DNA of 64,000 nucleotides from Peribacillus asahii (GCF_004006295.1 NZ_CP026095.1:2156001-2220000); one strand, 5' to 3'. Counted from the first letter of the stretch, positions 8,152 to 16,288 are shown. Numbers and translations are program-made. Notes: a model not told the origin generated them from the letters alone.

Positions 8152-8562
8152 AAATTTGTCGTTAAAAAATGTGTCGTTCAGGAGAGGAATCGACATTTTT
8201 TTCAACAATTATTGTTTAGAATGATATATATAAATCAGCTTTAAAACGAATGAAATCAAAATAGTAGGGGGATTAATAATATGTTTAACATTATCCAAAC
8301 GAAAAAATATGATGGTTTCTATAACATTATTTTTACATATGAAAACGAGTATTTCTTGGCCGCTGGAGAGTATGAGAATAATCAACCCCAATTAGTTATC
8401 CTTGATGCTATTGATAAGAAAGATATCAAAGAAAATATGTTAAAAACGAATTATATTTCTTATTATTCATTATTTGACGATGTAGAAAATCATGATGTGC
8501 TTCAATATATAGATGAAATATTATCAACAGGAGTCCAATTAGATACAGAGCTTGCAAGTTAA
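8152..8562 (+). repeat. Duplicated segment, copy 2
   Basis: Second copy of the 410-bp leader-plus-gene segment at 5836-6246. It ends at the stop codon; the DNA downstream is unrelated to that of copy 1. Confidence 0.9.
8281..8562 (+). CDS. Unknown 93-aa acidic protein, copy 2
   Basis: Identical in length to copy 1 and different at four positions (Thr to Pro in NNQxQ, Asp to Asn in KTxYI, Ile to Phe in SLxDD, Ile to Val in STGxQL). The frame is intact and many base changes are silent, which implies selection on the protein after duplication. The GGGGG ribosome binding site is kept. Unknown function; it lies between a divergent ClpP-like gene and a GerMN lipoprotein. Confidence 0.75.
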   Translation: MFNIIQTKKYDGFYNIIFTYENEYFLAAGEYENNQPQLVILDAIDKKDIKENMLKTNYISYYSLFDDVENHDVLQYIDEILSTGVQLDTELAS

Positions 8563-8601
8563 TAGAAATGCGCAAAGTGTTAATCGTGTATTTGCCGTTA
8601 T

Positions 8602-8637
8602 AAAAGTACCAAGGAAAGTCCTTGGTACTTTTTGTAA
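8602..8637 (+). terminator. Intrinsic terminator after copy 2
   Basis: Fourteen-base arms AAAAGTACCAAGGA and TCCTTGGTACTTTT with a 3-nt loop and further T. Very stable and nearly symmetric, so it could work both ways. Confidence 0.85.
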
Positions 8638-8674
8638 TGGCGCTAGTGCAGGATTCGGTGGCGGTTTCTGCTAG

Positions 8675-8835
8675 GGAAATTTTTTTACTATCGGCTTTTT
8701 TCAGTGCCTCTCTATCCACAATTCCGTTTTTTATAAGAGCAACTGGCCTCCCTTCAAAAAGGCATCGAAAAAATAAAGATTTTTGTCCAAGAAATTCTAC
8801 AATACATAATAAAAGCCCTATAAGCACACGGAATA
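8675..8835 (-). pseudogene. YetF/DUF421 membrane protein remnant
   Basis: Minus-strand codons read LFFRCLFEGRPVALIKNG followed by IVDREALKKADSKKISL. This matches the link between membrane helices and the first cytoplasmic DUF421 domain (EGKPxxLIxNGxIDxEALKK). Helices before and domain after are lost. It underlies the gap between the 93-aa copy 2 and the lipoprotein. Confidence 0.55.
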
Positions 8836-8858
8836 GACGAATGATAAAGGAGATTAAC

Positions 8859-9923
8859 ATGAAGAAAAGTATATTAATAGGTTCAGCAGCACTTGTTATT
8901 TTATTGGCTGGATGCCAATCAGAAAGTAACTCCAGCAACCATAATAATGAAGTGAATACTAAGGAGAAAGCCCCTTCGGTCCAATCTTTAAAAATTGAAG
9001 ATTATTACCCAATTAAAGAAAATACTCGATATATATACGATGGAAAAGGAAATGAATACGCTTCATTTAATGTTTACGTTGATTATACTTCCGAGAACAA
9101 ACTACAAGAAAGAATCGATAATGGTGGAACCGTTATGGCTCGTGTCGTTGAATTAAAAGATGGTAAGTTAACCAGTACCTACTCAAGAGCAGAGGCTTAC
9201 TATAGAGAAAACCTTTTAGAAACAAAAACGGGGGATGAAGAAACCTTATTAATGGAACCATTAAAAAAAGGAACAACTTGGAGACTTGAGGACTCGAGTG
9301 TTAGAACTATAACCAATACTTCTGTGGATGTATCGACTCCTTCCGGAAATTATAAAGCGATTGAGGTAACGACAGAAGGCTCTAATGGACGAAACATTGA
9401 TTACTATGCTAAAGGAGTAGGTTTAGTAAAAACTTCATTTTTTTCAGAGGGAATGGAGGTATCCTCTTCTTTGAGTAAAATTGAAGAAAACGCCCCGTTA
9501 GTCCAAACAATTACTTTTTACTACCCTAATATTGATGATGATAAGCTGTATTTTAAAAGTAGGGAGCTTTCATTCCTGACAAACTCTATAACCAAAAAGG
9601 TTTTAGAAGATGCTTATAAAGAAAACGTACCGAATACAGTAGAACCGGTATTCTCTGAAAACACAAAAATTAACAGTTTGTATTTAAATAAAGATAACAA
9701 TTTGTACATTGACTTGAATCAAGCTTTTTTAACAGAAATGAGTGCCGGTGCTGCGTATGAAGGAATGATTCTTCAAAGCATTGTTAATACCTTCGGCCAG
9801 TATTATGGAGTGGCAAAAGTATACCTCACTATTGATAATGAACCTTATTCATCCGGACACATCGCTATGGAAAAAGGGGGTTTTTTTGAAGTAAATGTAG
9901 ATGATGCTATTGAAATAAAATAG
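8859..9923 (+). CDS. GerMN-domain lipoprotein
   Basis: 354 aa from ATG 8859, which follows AAAGGAG; longer in-frame starts lie in the YetF remnant and are unlikely. Signal peptide with lipobox LLAGC (Cys19). Residues 40-200 form a beta-rich region of YD-type strands; residues about 215-345 match the GerMN domain (TFYYPN, VEPVFSENTKINSLYL, LYIDLNQAFL, YSSGHIAM), known from GerM and other sporulation or germination lipoproteins. It is probably exported to the membrane surface or forespore envelope. It could take part in spore wall biology; no catalytic residues are recognised. Confidence 0.85.
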   Translation: MKKSILIGSAALVILLAGCQSESNSSNHNNEVNTKEKAPSVQSLKIEDYYPIKENTRYIYDGKGNEYASFNVYVDYTSENKLQERIDNGGTVMARVVELKDGKLTSTYSRAEAYYRENLLETKTGDEETLLMEPLKKGTTWRLEDSSVRTITNTSVDVSTPSGNYKAIEVTTEGSNGRNIDYYAKGVGLVKTSFFSEGMEVSSSLSKIEENAPLVQTITFYYPNIDDDKLYFKSRELSFLTNSITKKVLEDAYKENVPNTVEPVFSENTKINSLYLNKDNNLYIDLNQAFLTEMSAGAAYEGMILQSIVNTFGQYYGVAKVYLTIDNEPYSSGHIAMEKGGFFEVNVDDAIEIK

Positions 9924-9928
9924 GAAGT

Positions 9929-10009
9929 ATGTTGAAAATTATCCAAACACAAAAATATGATGGTTTTCATAACATTATTTTTACATTTCTATTCCACCCG
10001 AAAAACTGA
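9929..10009 (+). pseudogene. Third, truncated copy of the 93-aa protein
   Basis: ATG 9929 after a TAGGAAGT site reads MLKIIQTQKYDGFHNIIFTF, matching residues 1-20 of the 93-aa family, then diverges and stops after 26 codons. Unlike copy 2, the leader is not conserved. It shows that the family expanded at least twice in this locus. Confidence 0.7.
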
Positions 10010-10081
10010 TATTTCACCTTTCTCAATAGATGCTTATTATCATTTACTAACTATCCAATGTGTAGATATACAAAAACAGAG

Positions 10082-10108
10082 AAGCGCGGGGACCGTCCCG
10101 TGCTTTCT
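10082..10108 (+). terminator. GC-rich terminator hairpin
   Basis: AAGCGCGGG and CCCGTGCTT arms followed by CTTTTT. It ends transcription from the lipoprotein/stub region before the nuclease gene. Confidence 0.65.
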
Positions 10109-10230
10109 TTTTGCCTCAACGATAACTCCAGCAATAGCTGTCATAGACCGTAATAAGACTTAAAAAAGTTTCTATAAACATTTATAGTTGTTACAATATT
10201 GTATATATAGGAGGAGGGTAAGAAGTTAAA

Positions 10231-10854
10231 ATGGTTAAACATTTTGGGGTAAATATACGTGAAAAATCTGATGGATTAAAACTAACAAGAGACAATTACA
10301 TAAAAGTAAATAATAAAAGTTCGTTAGATACACGAAAAGTTTACTCTGATTCAGAGATAAATAAATATGTAGAAGATAGCTTATTTAATTATGATTTGAA
10401 TATAGAGTATTTTGATTTATTATCTAAGCTGGAATTTAATAAAGAACTTATGACATTTATCAGTAAAACTAAATTATTTAAGGAAATTACTAATCTTGTT
10501 CCGTTAAGTGAGGTTCCTGGATATTATATTATGGTGCTAGATGAATACGCTCAAGCTTATATCGGTAGAAGTGGTAATATTAAAAAACGGATTCAGTCTC
10601 ATTGGAGTAAACAAAAAGAATTTGACCGGTTAATATTCGGAAGTAAAGAAAATTCCATTTTATCGATAGATAGCTTTAGAGCTTATAATACCACGAGGAT
10701 ATTTGTGTATCCAACTGATGAACTTCATGGGCACGAAGATCATTTCATTAACCTATTTAATAAAAAGTATCTTTTAAATAGAACTAGTGGTGGAACATTG
10801 GATGGATTAATGGAAGCTATAATCCATAGAAAAACAAGAGAACTGTCCGTTTAG
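10231..10854 (+). CDS. GIY-YIG nuclease family protein
   Basis: 207-aa protein with an unassigned N-terminal region (1-90) and a GIY-YIG domain (about 96-195). The motif reads GYYIMVLDEYAQAYIGRSG with catalytic Arg in NIKKRIQSHW and the metal-ligand Glu169 in HGHEDHFIN. Such domains cut DNA as homing, restriction or repair nucleases. No intron, intein or methyltransferase is nearby, so it is a stand-alone type. A GGAGGAGGG site lies 13-14 nt before ATG, slightly long. It follows the truncated 93-aa copy. Confidence 0.85.
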   Translation: MVKHFGVNIREKSDGLKLTRDNYIKVNNKSSLDTRKVYSDSEINKYVEDSLFNYDLNIEYFDLLSKLEFNKELMTFISKTKLFKEITNLVPLSEVPGYYIMVLDEYAQAYIGRSGNIKKRIQSHWSKQKEFDRLIFGSKENSILSIDSFRAYNTTRIFVYPTDELHGHEDHFINLFNKKYLLNRTSGGTLDGLMEAIIHRKTRELSV

Positions 10855-10938
10855 GCCTAACGTTAATGAGGGCTCTAGTAAAATAAATGAGAAGTCTTTA
10901 ATATTCCATAAACCCTTATTTTATAGTAAACAAAGAAA

Positions 10939-10976
10939 AATCCATTTTGAAAAAGATTGATCAAAATGGATTCTTA
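10939..10976. terminator. Bidirectional terminator between convergent genes
   Basis: AATCCATTTTGA and TCAAAATGGATT arms with a 10-nt loop, located between the nuclease (+) and the MFS pump (-). Confidence 0.75.
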
Positions 10977-11015
10977 TCTAGCAAATTTATGTTTCGATTT
11001 TATAAAAAAGTTTAC

Positions 11016-12218
11016 TTATTCCGCTAAGCTTTCTGCTAGTTGTTTTTCTTTCCACATGACTGTAATAACGAGGCCAATTCCCATTATGACAGCAGCGAAA
11101 AGATAAGGATAGTGGATATTTACGTCAAAGAGTATTCCACCCATCGCTGGTCCGACGATATTGCCTAAGCTTGTATAGGTTGAGTTCATACCAGCAACAA
11201 ATCCTTGCTCTTTCCCGGCTGCTTTTGATAAAAATGTCGTCAATGCCGGACGAAGCAAGTCAAATGCAAGGAAGATGAAGCAAGTTACCACAAGCACTAC
11301 TAAAAAGCTAGAGATCACGGTGGACGCCACCGCCAATATTGCACCTATGATTAAACATAATTGAATCAGTTTCTTTTCACCGAGTATATCTACTATTTTT
11401 CCAAACATAAATATTTGTACAATAACACCAAAGATTGAGCTTATTGTAATAATGGCTGCAATGTCCTTCGGCGTGTAACCGAATTTATGATCAGAAAATA
11501 GGCTAAAAATAGTTTCATATGCTGATAGACCGAAAGCGAGTACAAATACAATGATAAATGCAATAAAGTAAAGCGGATTAAGGGATCTTTTTAAATCGCT
11601 TATAAAGTTTGTTTGCTTTGTATTAGCAGAAATTTCTGCAAGCTGTTCCTTTGTTAGCGGCTCTTTTAAAATAAATATGGATGAAATACATGCTAAAAAA
11701 GCAATAGATGCCGCAAAGAAGAAGGGGAAACGTATTCCGTATTCTGCAATAAAGCCACCGATGCCAGGTCCTATAATAAAGCCCGTGCTAATGGCTGCGG
11801 AAAGATAGCCCATCGCTTTGGGCCGTTCCTGAACGGATGTAATATCTGCAACATATGCAGTAACACCCGGCATAATAAAGGCAGCGCTAATTCCCCCTAG
11901 AACCCTTGATAGATAAAGCACCCAAACATTCGTGCCTAAACCAAAGATAAGTTCTGATACACCAAAAAGGAGTAAGCCGATTATGATGATTTTCTTTCTG
12001 CCATAACGGTCAACAAAGCGTCCTGCGAGTGGTGACATAAGTAGTTGTGCGACCGCAAATACCGCAACAAGATAGCCCATCGTTTTTCCTGATAAATGCA
12101 TGATATCCATAAAAGACGGCATAACAGGGACGATAAGACCAACTCCTAGAAATGCAATGAATATATTACTTAGAAGAATAATTAATACCGCTTTTTGTTC
12201 TTTTATTGTTTTCTTCAT
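11016..12218 (-). CDS. MFS multidrug/tetracycline-type efflux pump
   Basis: 400-aa, 12-helix major facilitator of the DHA1 group (Bmr/NorA/TetA-like). Visible signatures: VPVMPSF in helix 1, the GRFVDRYGRKK loop 2-3 motif (motif A), the RVLGGISAAFIMPG motif B, and GFIIGPGIGG motif C of antiporters in helix 5. It exchanges drugs for protons. It lies 26 nt downstream of a TetR gene on the same strand, so both are one operon controlled by that repressor. Substrate not predictable from sequence. Confidence 0.92.
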   Translation of the reverse strand: MKKTIKEQKAVLIILLSNIFIAFLGVGLIVPVMPSFMDIMHLSGKTMGYLVAVFAVAQLLMSPLAGRFVDRYGRKKIIIIGLLLFGVSELIFGLGTNVWVLYLSRVLGGISAAFIMPGVTAYVADITSVQERPKAMGYLSAAISTGFIIGPGIGGFIAEYGIRFPFFFAASIAFLACISSIFILKEPLTKEQLAEISANTKQTNFISDLKRSLNPLYFIAFIIVFVLAFGLSAYETIFSLFSDHKFGYTPKDIAAIITISSIFGVIVQIFMFGKIVDILGEKKLIQLCLIIGAILAVASTVISSFLVVLVVTCFIFLAFDLLRPALTTFLSKAAGKEQGFVAGMNSTYTSLGNIVGPAMGGILFDVNIHYPYLFAAVIMGIGLVITVMWKEKQLAESLAE

Positions 12219-12244
12219 GGATTAACACCTCTTTTCTGTTCCAA

Positions 12245-12826
12245 TCATTGATGTAAAATACCTCTCCAAAATACTGTCCAAGAGGCTTCTAATTTATCTT
12301 TCAGCCGCTCCTCATCATTTCCGTATACAAGCTCCAGCATAATAGAATCGACTACTCCCAAAAAGGCGAAAGTCGGTGTTTTTGCTACATCTCTGACTAT
12401 TACTTCAGCATCGATCCAATCCTGAAATTTGCTTTCTAGTAACGCCTGCACCTTCTCTTCGATATCGATTACTTCCTCTTCGATTGCTTTTGAAAGATGT
12501 GCTGGTGGAAAAAAAGACATACGTAGCCAAAACTTCAACTGCTCATTTTTTTGGAAAAGATCAATGACCAATTTTAGAAATCCGTATAAATCTTTTTCGG
12601 GATTTTGTGAATCAATTTTATTGAAATATTGAAGTTTCGAAGATAGCTCAGTCTCTTTCGCATCACGCAAAACTTGCAGAAAAAGGTCATCCTTTCCTTT
12701 AAAATGAGTGTAAATAGATTGCTTTTTTATACCGACTTCTTCAGCAATTTGAGAGAGGGATGCTCCTTCATAACCATGAATGGTGAAATATTTTAGAGCT
12801 GCCTCTTTAATTTCATTACTTTTCAA
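12245..12826 (-). CDS. TetR/AcrR-family repressor of the efflux operon
   Basis: N-terminal helix-turn-helix (GASLSQIAEEVGIKKQSIYTHF, given here in part: IAEEVGIKKQSIYTHF) and a C-terminal ligand-binding helical domain. The start is put at TTG 12826, spaced well from AGGTGAT; a GTG three codons upstream overlaps that site. 193 aa. It precedes the MFS pump in the same operon. A perfect 12-bp palindrome just upstream of the start is the likely operator, so it should repress itself and the pump until an inducing drug binds. Confidence 0.9.
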   Translation of the reverse strand: MKSNEIKEAALKYFTIHGYEGASLSQIAEEVGIKKQSIYTHFKGKDDLFLQVLRDAKETELSSKLQYFNKIDSQNPEKDLYGFLKLVIDLFQKNEQLKFWLRMSFFPPAHLSKAIEEEVIDIEEKVQALLESKFQDWIDAEVIVRDVAKTPTFAFLGVVDSIMLELVYGNDEERLKDKLEASWTVFWRGILHQ

Positions 12827-12845
12827 TGTAATCACCTCATATTTT

Positions 12846-12857
12846 ACGAACGTTCGT
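12846..12857. promoter_or_regulatory. TetR operator palindrome
   Basis: ACGAACGTTCGT is a perfect palindrome 20 nt before the TetR start. On the minus strand a TATAAC-like -10 box ends close to it, so repressor binding would block the operon promoter. Confidence 0.7.
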
Positions 12858-12919
12858 CAGTTATAGTAGCAAATTAAATAAACAAAAGCAAGCGGACAAT
12901 GTGCAAAAAAACATCATCT

Positions 12920-12935
12920 TATGCAAAAATGCATA
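12920..12935. promoter_or_regulatory. Putative activator site for the sigma-54 promoter
   Basis: Dyad TATGCA-AAAA-TGCATA, followed by another TGCAAAAAAC. It is about 50 bp upstream of the -24 box and could bind an enhancer-binding protein. Inference only. Confidence 0.35.
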
Positions 12936-12986
12936 TGCAAAAAACACATTAAGTCAATAAAAACCCATATGCTAAGCGTTTTCATT

Positions 12987-13003
12987 TTGGCATATCTCTT
13001 GCA
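12987..13003 (+). promoter_or_regulatory. Sigma-54 (SigL) promoter of the CoA-transferase operon
   Basis: TTGGCAT-ATCTC-TTGCA matches the -24/-12 consensus TTGGCAC-N5-TTGCA, with GG and GC exactly 12 bases apart. It lies 160 bp before the first gene and in the same orientation. SigL promoters need an ATP-dependent activator; none is encoded in the window. Confidence 0.75.
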
Positions 13004-13162
13004 TTATCTAGTAATACAAAAGATAGTGATAGCTTTATAGGGATCAGTATCAAGATATTTCTATGGATTTATAAACTTGATAAAATCTATCCACAAATGG
13101 TTGCGGGTTTTCAAAAGCATCATCGAACATCACTTTAAGTTTCAAAATGAAAGGATGATTAT

Positions 13163-13858
13163 ATGCAAAATGTGAAGGACAATCAGGTTGAAACAAATGT
13201 TCAGTTTCTAACAGCTGAAGACGCAATTGCAAAAATACCCGCTAATGGTGCGACAATGATGGTTGGAGGGTTTGGAGATTCTGGTATCCCCGAGTATTTA
13301 CTTCGGGCGGTGATGAATCGTGATGAGGTCACTGAATTAACGATTATGAGCAATAATATAACTGAAGGCTCGAATTTAAATGAATTATTTTTATTGAATC
13401 GAATAAAAAAAGCTATCGGTTCCTATTTCACAACAAATAAAGCAGTCATGAAAGCATATAACGAAGGGCGTATCGACATTGAGTTAATCCCACAGGGAAC
13501 ATTTTCAGAAGCATTGCGTTTAGGCGGGTCTGGCATTCCGGCTTTTTATACGCCGACTTCAGCTGGAACGGAGCTTGCTGAGGGAAAAGAGACTCGTTAT
13601 TTTAATAATCGTGAGTATGTCCTTGAACATTCACTTAGTGCAGATGTTGCTCTTATTAAAGCGTACAAGGCCGACAAAGCGGGCAATCTTATTTACCGTA
13701 AAACGGCTCGGAACTTTAATCCCCTTATGGCGATGGCTGCAGATTTAACCATTGTTGAAGTAGAGGAGATTGTAGAGGTTGGGGAACTTGACCCAGAATC
13801 AATCGTTACACCATTTATATTTGTTGATGTCATTGTAAAAAGAGTGGTGAATGCCTAA
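13163..13858 (+). CDS. 3-oxoacid CoA-transferase subunit A (AtoD/ScoA type)
   Basis: 231-aa alpha subunit of class I CoA-transferases. Conserved features include the MMVGGFGDSGIP turn (CoA loop; the family usually has GGFGxxG) near residue 30, LIPQGTFSEALRLGGSGIP near 113 and FYTPTSAGTELAEGK. With subunit B it moves CoA between acyl-CoA and acetoacetate, acetate, butyrate or similar acids. The genes overlap by one base (TAATG). A sigma-54 promoter upstream resembles the control of atoDAEB in E. coli. Start ATG follows AAAGGATG. Confidence 0.92.
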   Translation: MQNVKDNQVETNVQFLTAEDAIAKIPANGATMMVGGFGDSGIPEYLLRAVMNRDEVTELTIMSNNITEGSNLNELFLLNRIKKAIGSYFTTNKAVMKAYNEGRIDIELIPQGTFSEALRLGGSGIPAFYTPTSAGTELAEGKETRYFNNREYVLEHSLSADVALIKAYKADKAGNLIYRKTARNFNPLMAMAADLTIVEVEEIVEVGELDPESIVTPFIFVDVIVKRVVNA

Positions 13859-14529
13859 TGAAATTGGAATCAATTAGACACTATATTGCTTGGCGCGCTG
13901 CCCAGGAATTAAAGACAGGCATCGTGAACCTAGGCATTGGTATCCCGACATTAGTGGCTGATTACCTTACTCCGGGAAAAGTAACCTTACATTCTGAAAA
14001 CGGTATTCTAGGCGTTGGTGCGGCACCAGCTGAGGGTTTTGTAGATCGAGATTTAATTAATGCAGGAAAACAGCCAATTACTCAACTTCCACATACCTCC
14101 TTTTTTGACAGTTCTCTATCCTTTGCGATGATGCGCGGTGGACATTTAGACGCTACCGTCATTGGGGCACTGCAGGTAGCGGAAAACGGGGATATTGCCA
14201 GCTGGGCTATACCAGGAAAAGATGTTCTAGGAGTCGGTGGTGTGATGGATTTAGTTGCTGGCGCGAAAAAAGTAATCGTTACAACAACCCATTTGAATGC
14301 GAAAGGTGAACCGAAGATCCTTCCCGGCTGTACCTATCCTTTAACGGCAAAAGGGAGGGTTGATACAGTTATCACCGAATACGCGGTCTTTAAAATTCGC
14401 AGCGGACAACTATATCTTGAGGAAATTGTTGCAGGCATTTCCCTTGATGAACTTAAACAAATAACCCCAGCATCCTACGAAGTATCTGCAAACTTGCAAC
14501 GAGTCAATGCCTTTGATTTGGTGAAATGA
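13858..14529 (+). CDS. 3-oxoacid CoA-transferase subunit B (AtoA/ScoB type)
   Basis: 223-aa beta subunit. The catalytic Glu47 lies in HSENGILGVG, the family hallmark, after NLGIGIPTLVADYL. The partner SNATVIGALQ-like stretch reads LDATVIGALQVAENGD. The start codon shares a base with the stop of subunit A, so the two are translationally coupled and form an alpha2-beta2 enzyme in the cytoplasm. No thiolase or hydroxybutyrate dehydrogenase follows, unlike many ato or sco operons. Confidence 0.93.
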   Translation: MKLESIRHYIAWRAAQELKTGIVNLGIGIPTLVADYLTPGKVTLHSENGILGVGAAPAEGFVDRDLINAGKQPITQLPHTSFFDSSLSFAMMRGGHLDATVIGALQVAENGDIASWAIPGKDVLGVGGVMDLVAGAKKVIVTTTHLNAKGEPKILPGCTYPLTAKGRVDTVITEYAVFKIRSGQLYLEEIVAGISLDELKQITPASYEVSANLQRVNAFDLVK

Positions 14530-14648
14530 TTTTGAAAAACTAGAGAAGGAAAGAAGATATTTTTAAAACATGCTTCTCCTGCAAATGTTGGGCCTGAAGA
14601 ATCCCAAAAGGAAATTGCAGATAGTTCAAAAGGTGGTTTGGAAAATTG

Positions 14649-14690
14649 ACAGAGTGGGGGTCGGGGGTTCAAGTCCCTCACAGGTCATCA
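14649..14690 (+). repeat. tRNA 3'-end fragment, likely integration (att) site
   Basis: GGGGGTTCAAGTCCCTC is a T-arm and loop, followed by an acceptor-like ACAGGTCA and TCA. The 5' two thirds of a tRNA are missing. Integrases commonly use tRNA 3' ends as attB, and a broken integrase gene starts about 70 bp away, so this is best read as an att remnant. I cannot name the tRNA. Confidence 0.6.
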
Positions 14691-14694
14691 TTTA

Positions 14695-14745
14695 AACAAG
14701 GCTCAAATCCTTTTGTATCAAGGGTTTGGGCTTTTTCTTTGTTTA
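14695..14745 (+). terminator. Terminator after the tRNA-end fragment
   Basis: AAGGCTCAAATCCTT pairs with AAGGGTTTGGGCTTT (G-U pairs) and runs into T-rich sequence. Confidence 0.6.
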
Positions 14746-14759
14746 CTGACATATCCATT

Positions 14760-15812
14760 TTATCCCTGCATTTCTTGATTTGTATGTGAGTAGATATCAA
14801 GCGTAATTCCAACTCTAGCGTGTCCTAAACGCTCGCTAACGACTTTTGGATTTTCACCCATTCGCATCAAAATCGTGGCATGAGTATGTCTCAAATTGTG
14901 AAAAGGAATGTCAGGAACGTTTGCTTTCTTCGTAAGAGCTTTAAACTTACGAATGAGATTTCGTGGTTCGAGGTAGCGACCACCTTTTGATGCAATGACT
15001 AAACCTAGTTTATTGGGTGCTTGTTTCTCTCTATATCTAACCAAAGCCTCTTGTACGCTAGCTGATAAATACACGTCACGCCGTGAATGAGAAGTTTTTA
15101 CTTCTTTTACGAATAAACCTTTTGCTTTTGTACGGGCTAAGGATTCTTCTACGTGTATAACTCCTTTGTCTAAGTCGACGTTTTTCCATCTTAAAGCGAG
15201 AATTTCTCCTCGCCTCATGCCTGTAAAGATAGCTAATAGGAAAGGGACAAGCTCGTTTTCTTGCTCACAAACTTCTAGAAAAGCCCTCGCTTCTTCTAAT
15301 GTCCATATTTGCTTAGGCGTTTTATGGATAGAGGGAGGGGAAGCATTTTTAGCCAGATTATTCTTGATTGATCCCCACTTCACAGCCTTCTGTAATGCTT
15401 TAGATAACAGATTGTGTATTTTCTTTACAGTCGCATTGGCCAAGCCCTCGTTTAACTTTTGAGTATATAATTGATTGATATCATACGCTGTAATTTTAGA
15501 CAAGGGGATAGATTGAAAGTAAGGGATTAAGTGAATACGTACAATTGTTTCTCCGACTTCAAAAGAAGACAGTTGTACTTCATGCTTATGGGTGTCGTAC
15601 AGCCAACTTTGAATATAATCCTTAAATACAGTTTTCGAAGGCTCACTATATTCTCTAGTCATAATCTTTGCTTTTAGCCTATTCATTTCCGCTATAGCTT
15701 CGCGCTTTGTTTTAAAGCCACTACGATATACTTGTTTTCGTTTGCCGGTTCAATCATCAATTCCGGCATCAATTCGAAATGACCATACTTTACCTACTTT
15801 CCTAACTGACAT
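14760..15812 (-). pseudogene. Tyrosine site-specific integrase, broken by an in-frame TGA
   Basis: The gene starts at ATG 15812 after GGAGG and encodes an arm-binding domain (MSVRKVGKVWSFRIDAGIDD), then hits TGA at 15752-15750. The same frame continues with TGKRKQVYRSGFKTKREA, a SAM-like domain and a full catalytic domain: Arg in TGMRRGEI, HxxR in HNLRHTHA, LGHARVG, and Tyr in LDIYSH. The open part from ATG 15686 gives 308 aa. This is an integrase of the ICE/phage type beside its tRNA-end att site. The loss of the arm-binding domain should abolish normal integration. No other genes of the element remain. Confidence 0.85.
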
Positions 15813-15818
15813 AAAAAA

Positions 15819-15841
15819 ACCTCCATGTTGAGATGGAGGTA
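15819..15841 (-). promoter_or_regulatory. Hairpin covering the integrase ribosome binding site
   Basis: On the minus strand CCTCCAT and ATGGAGG form a stem with a short loop; the 3' arm contains the GGAGG of the integrase and is followed by seven T. It is both terminator-like and able to hide the ribosome binding site. Confidence 0.6.
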
Positions 15842-16231
15842 GGGTGTGGTAAATAGTATGGGCATGTAACATTTCTTTCATGCAGGCGTGTATTTAAAAA
15901 GATTGATTGTTAGTGGAACAAAGTTTAATCGTTTATAAAAAACAAACCAAAAAATATAATCGTAATAATGTTGAGGAGTGCCTTTAATCTTTGTTCAACA
16001 AACGGGTCATATTGTTGAAGAACGCTTTCACATATTTATGTAGCTTACATAAGTAGTGTAAGTTCTTTACTTTTATTTTGGGCCATGTTTCTTATTAAGG
16101 GGTAATTTAGTTATATTTCTTCACAATCTCACTAAAATAACAACATAAATATCTAGTTATTTCCTATTGATTATTATTCCATAATATGGACCGATTGTTT
16201 TTCTTGATTTTTAGTTTCATAAATACTATAG
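15842..16231. other. Gap between integrase and thioredoxin gene
   Basis: AT-rich, no gene seen. It holds one copy of a small GGG-loop inverted repeat (15994-16019) and, at its right end, the tandem repeats described next. Confidence 0.5.
15994..16019. repeat. GGG-loop inverted repeat, copy 1
   Basis: Eight-base arms TTCAACAA and TTGTTGAA around ACGGGTCATA. Same design as the copy at 23175-23201. Confidence 0.45.
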
Positions 16232-16260
16232 TTGAGCTATCAATAATTGAGGTATCAATA
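16232..16260 (+). promoter_or_regulatory. Tandem 14-bp repeats, probable operator
   Basis: TTGAGCTATCAATA and TTGAGGTATCAATA occur 15 bp apart, with a partial third unit (TTGGTAAT) after. They lie directly before the thioredoxin-MarR operon and overlap possible -35 boxes (TTGAGG at 16247 with TATAAA 17 bp later). MarR proteins often bind such sites, so self-regulation is likely but inferred. Confidence 0.5.
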
Positions 16261-16288
16261 GTTGGTAATTATAAATGGAGAGTCTTAA

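Noticed and set aside
8622..8858. In-frame extension of the GerMN lipoprotein
   Set aside because: It overlaps the YetF remnant on the other strand and would bury the signal peptide; ATG 8859 has a proper ribosome binding site.
13050..13232. 60-codon minus ORF upstream of the CoA-transferase
   Set aside because: Overlaps the leader and start of the operon; no ribosome binding site and no recognisable protein.
14475..14681. Minus-strand ORF reading MRDLNPRPPLCQ
   Set aside because: This is the well-known antisense translation of a tRNA end; it supports the att site but is not a gene.
16247..16275. TTGAGG-17-TATAAA as the main promoter of the thioredoxin gene
   Set aside because: The expected start would fall on the ribosome binding site, leaving almost no leader; kept only as a remark within the operator entry.
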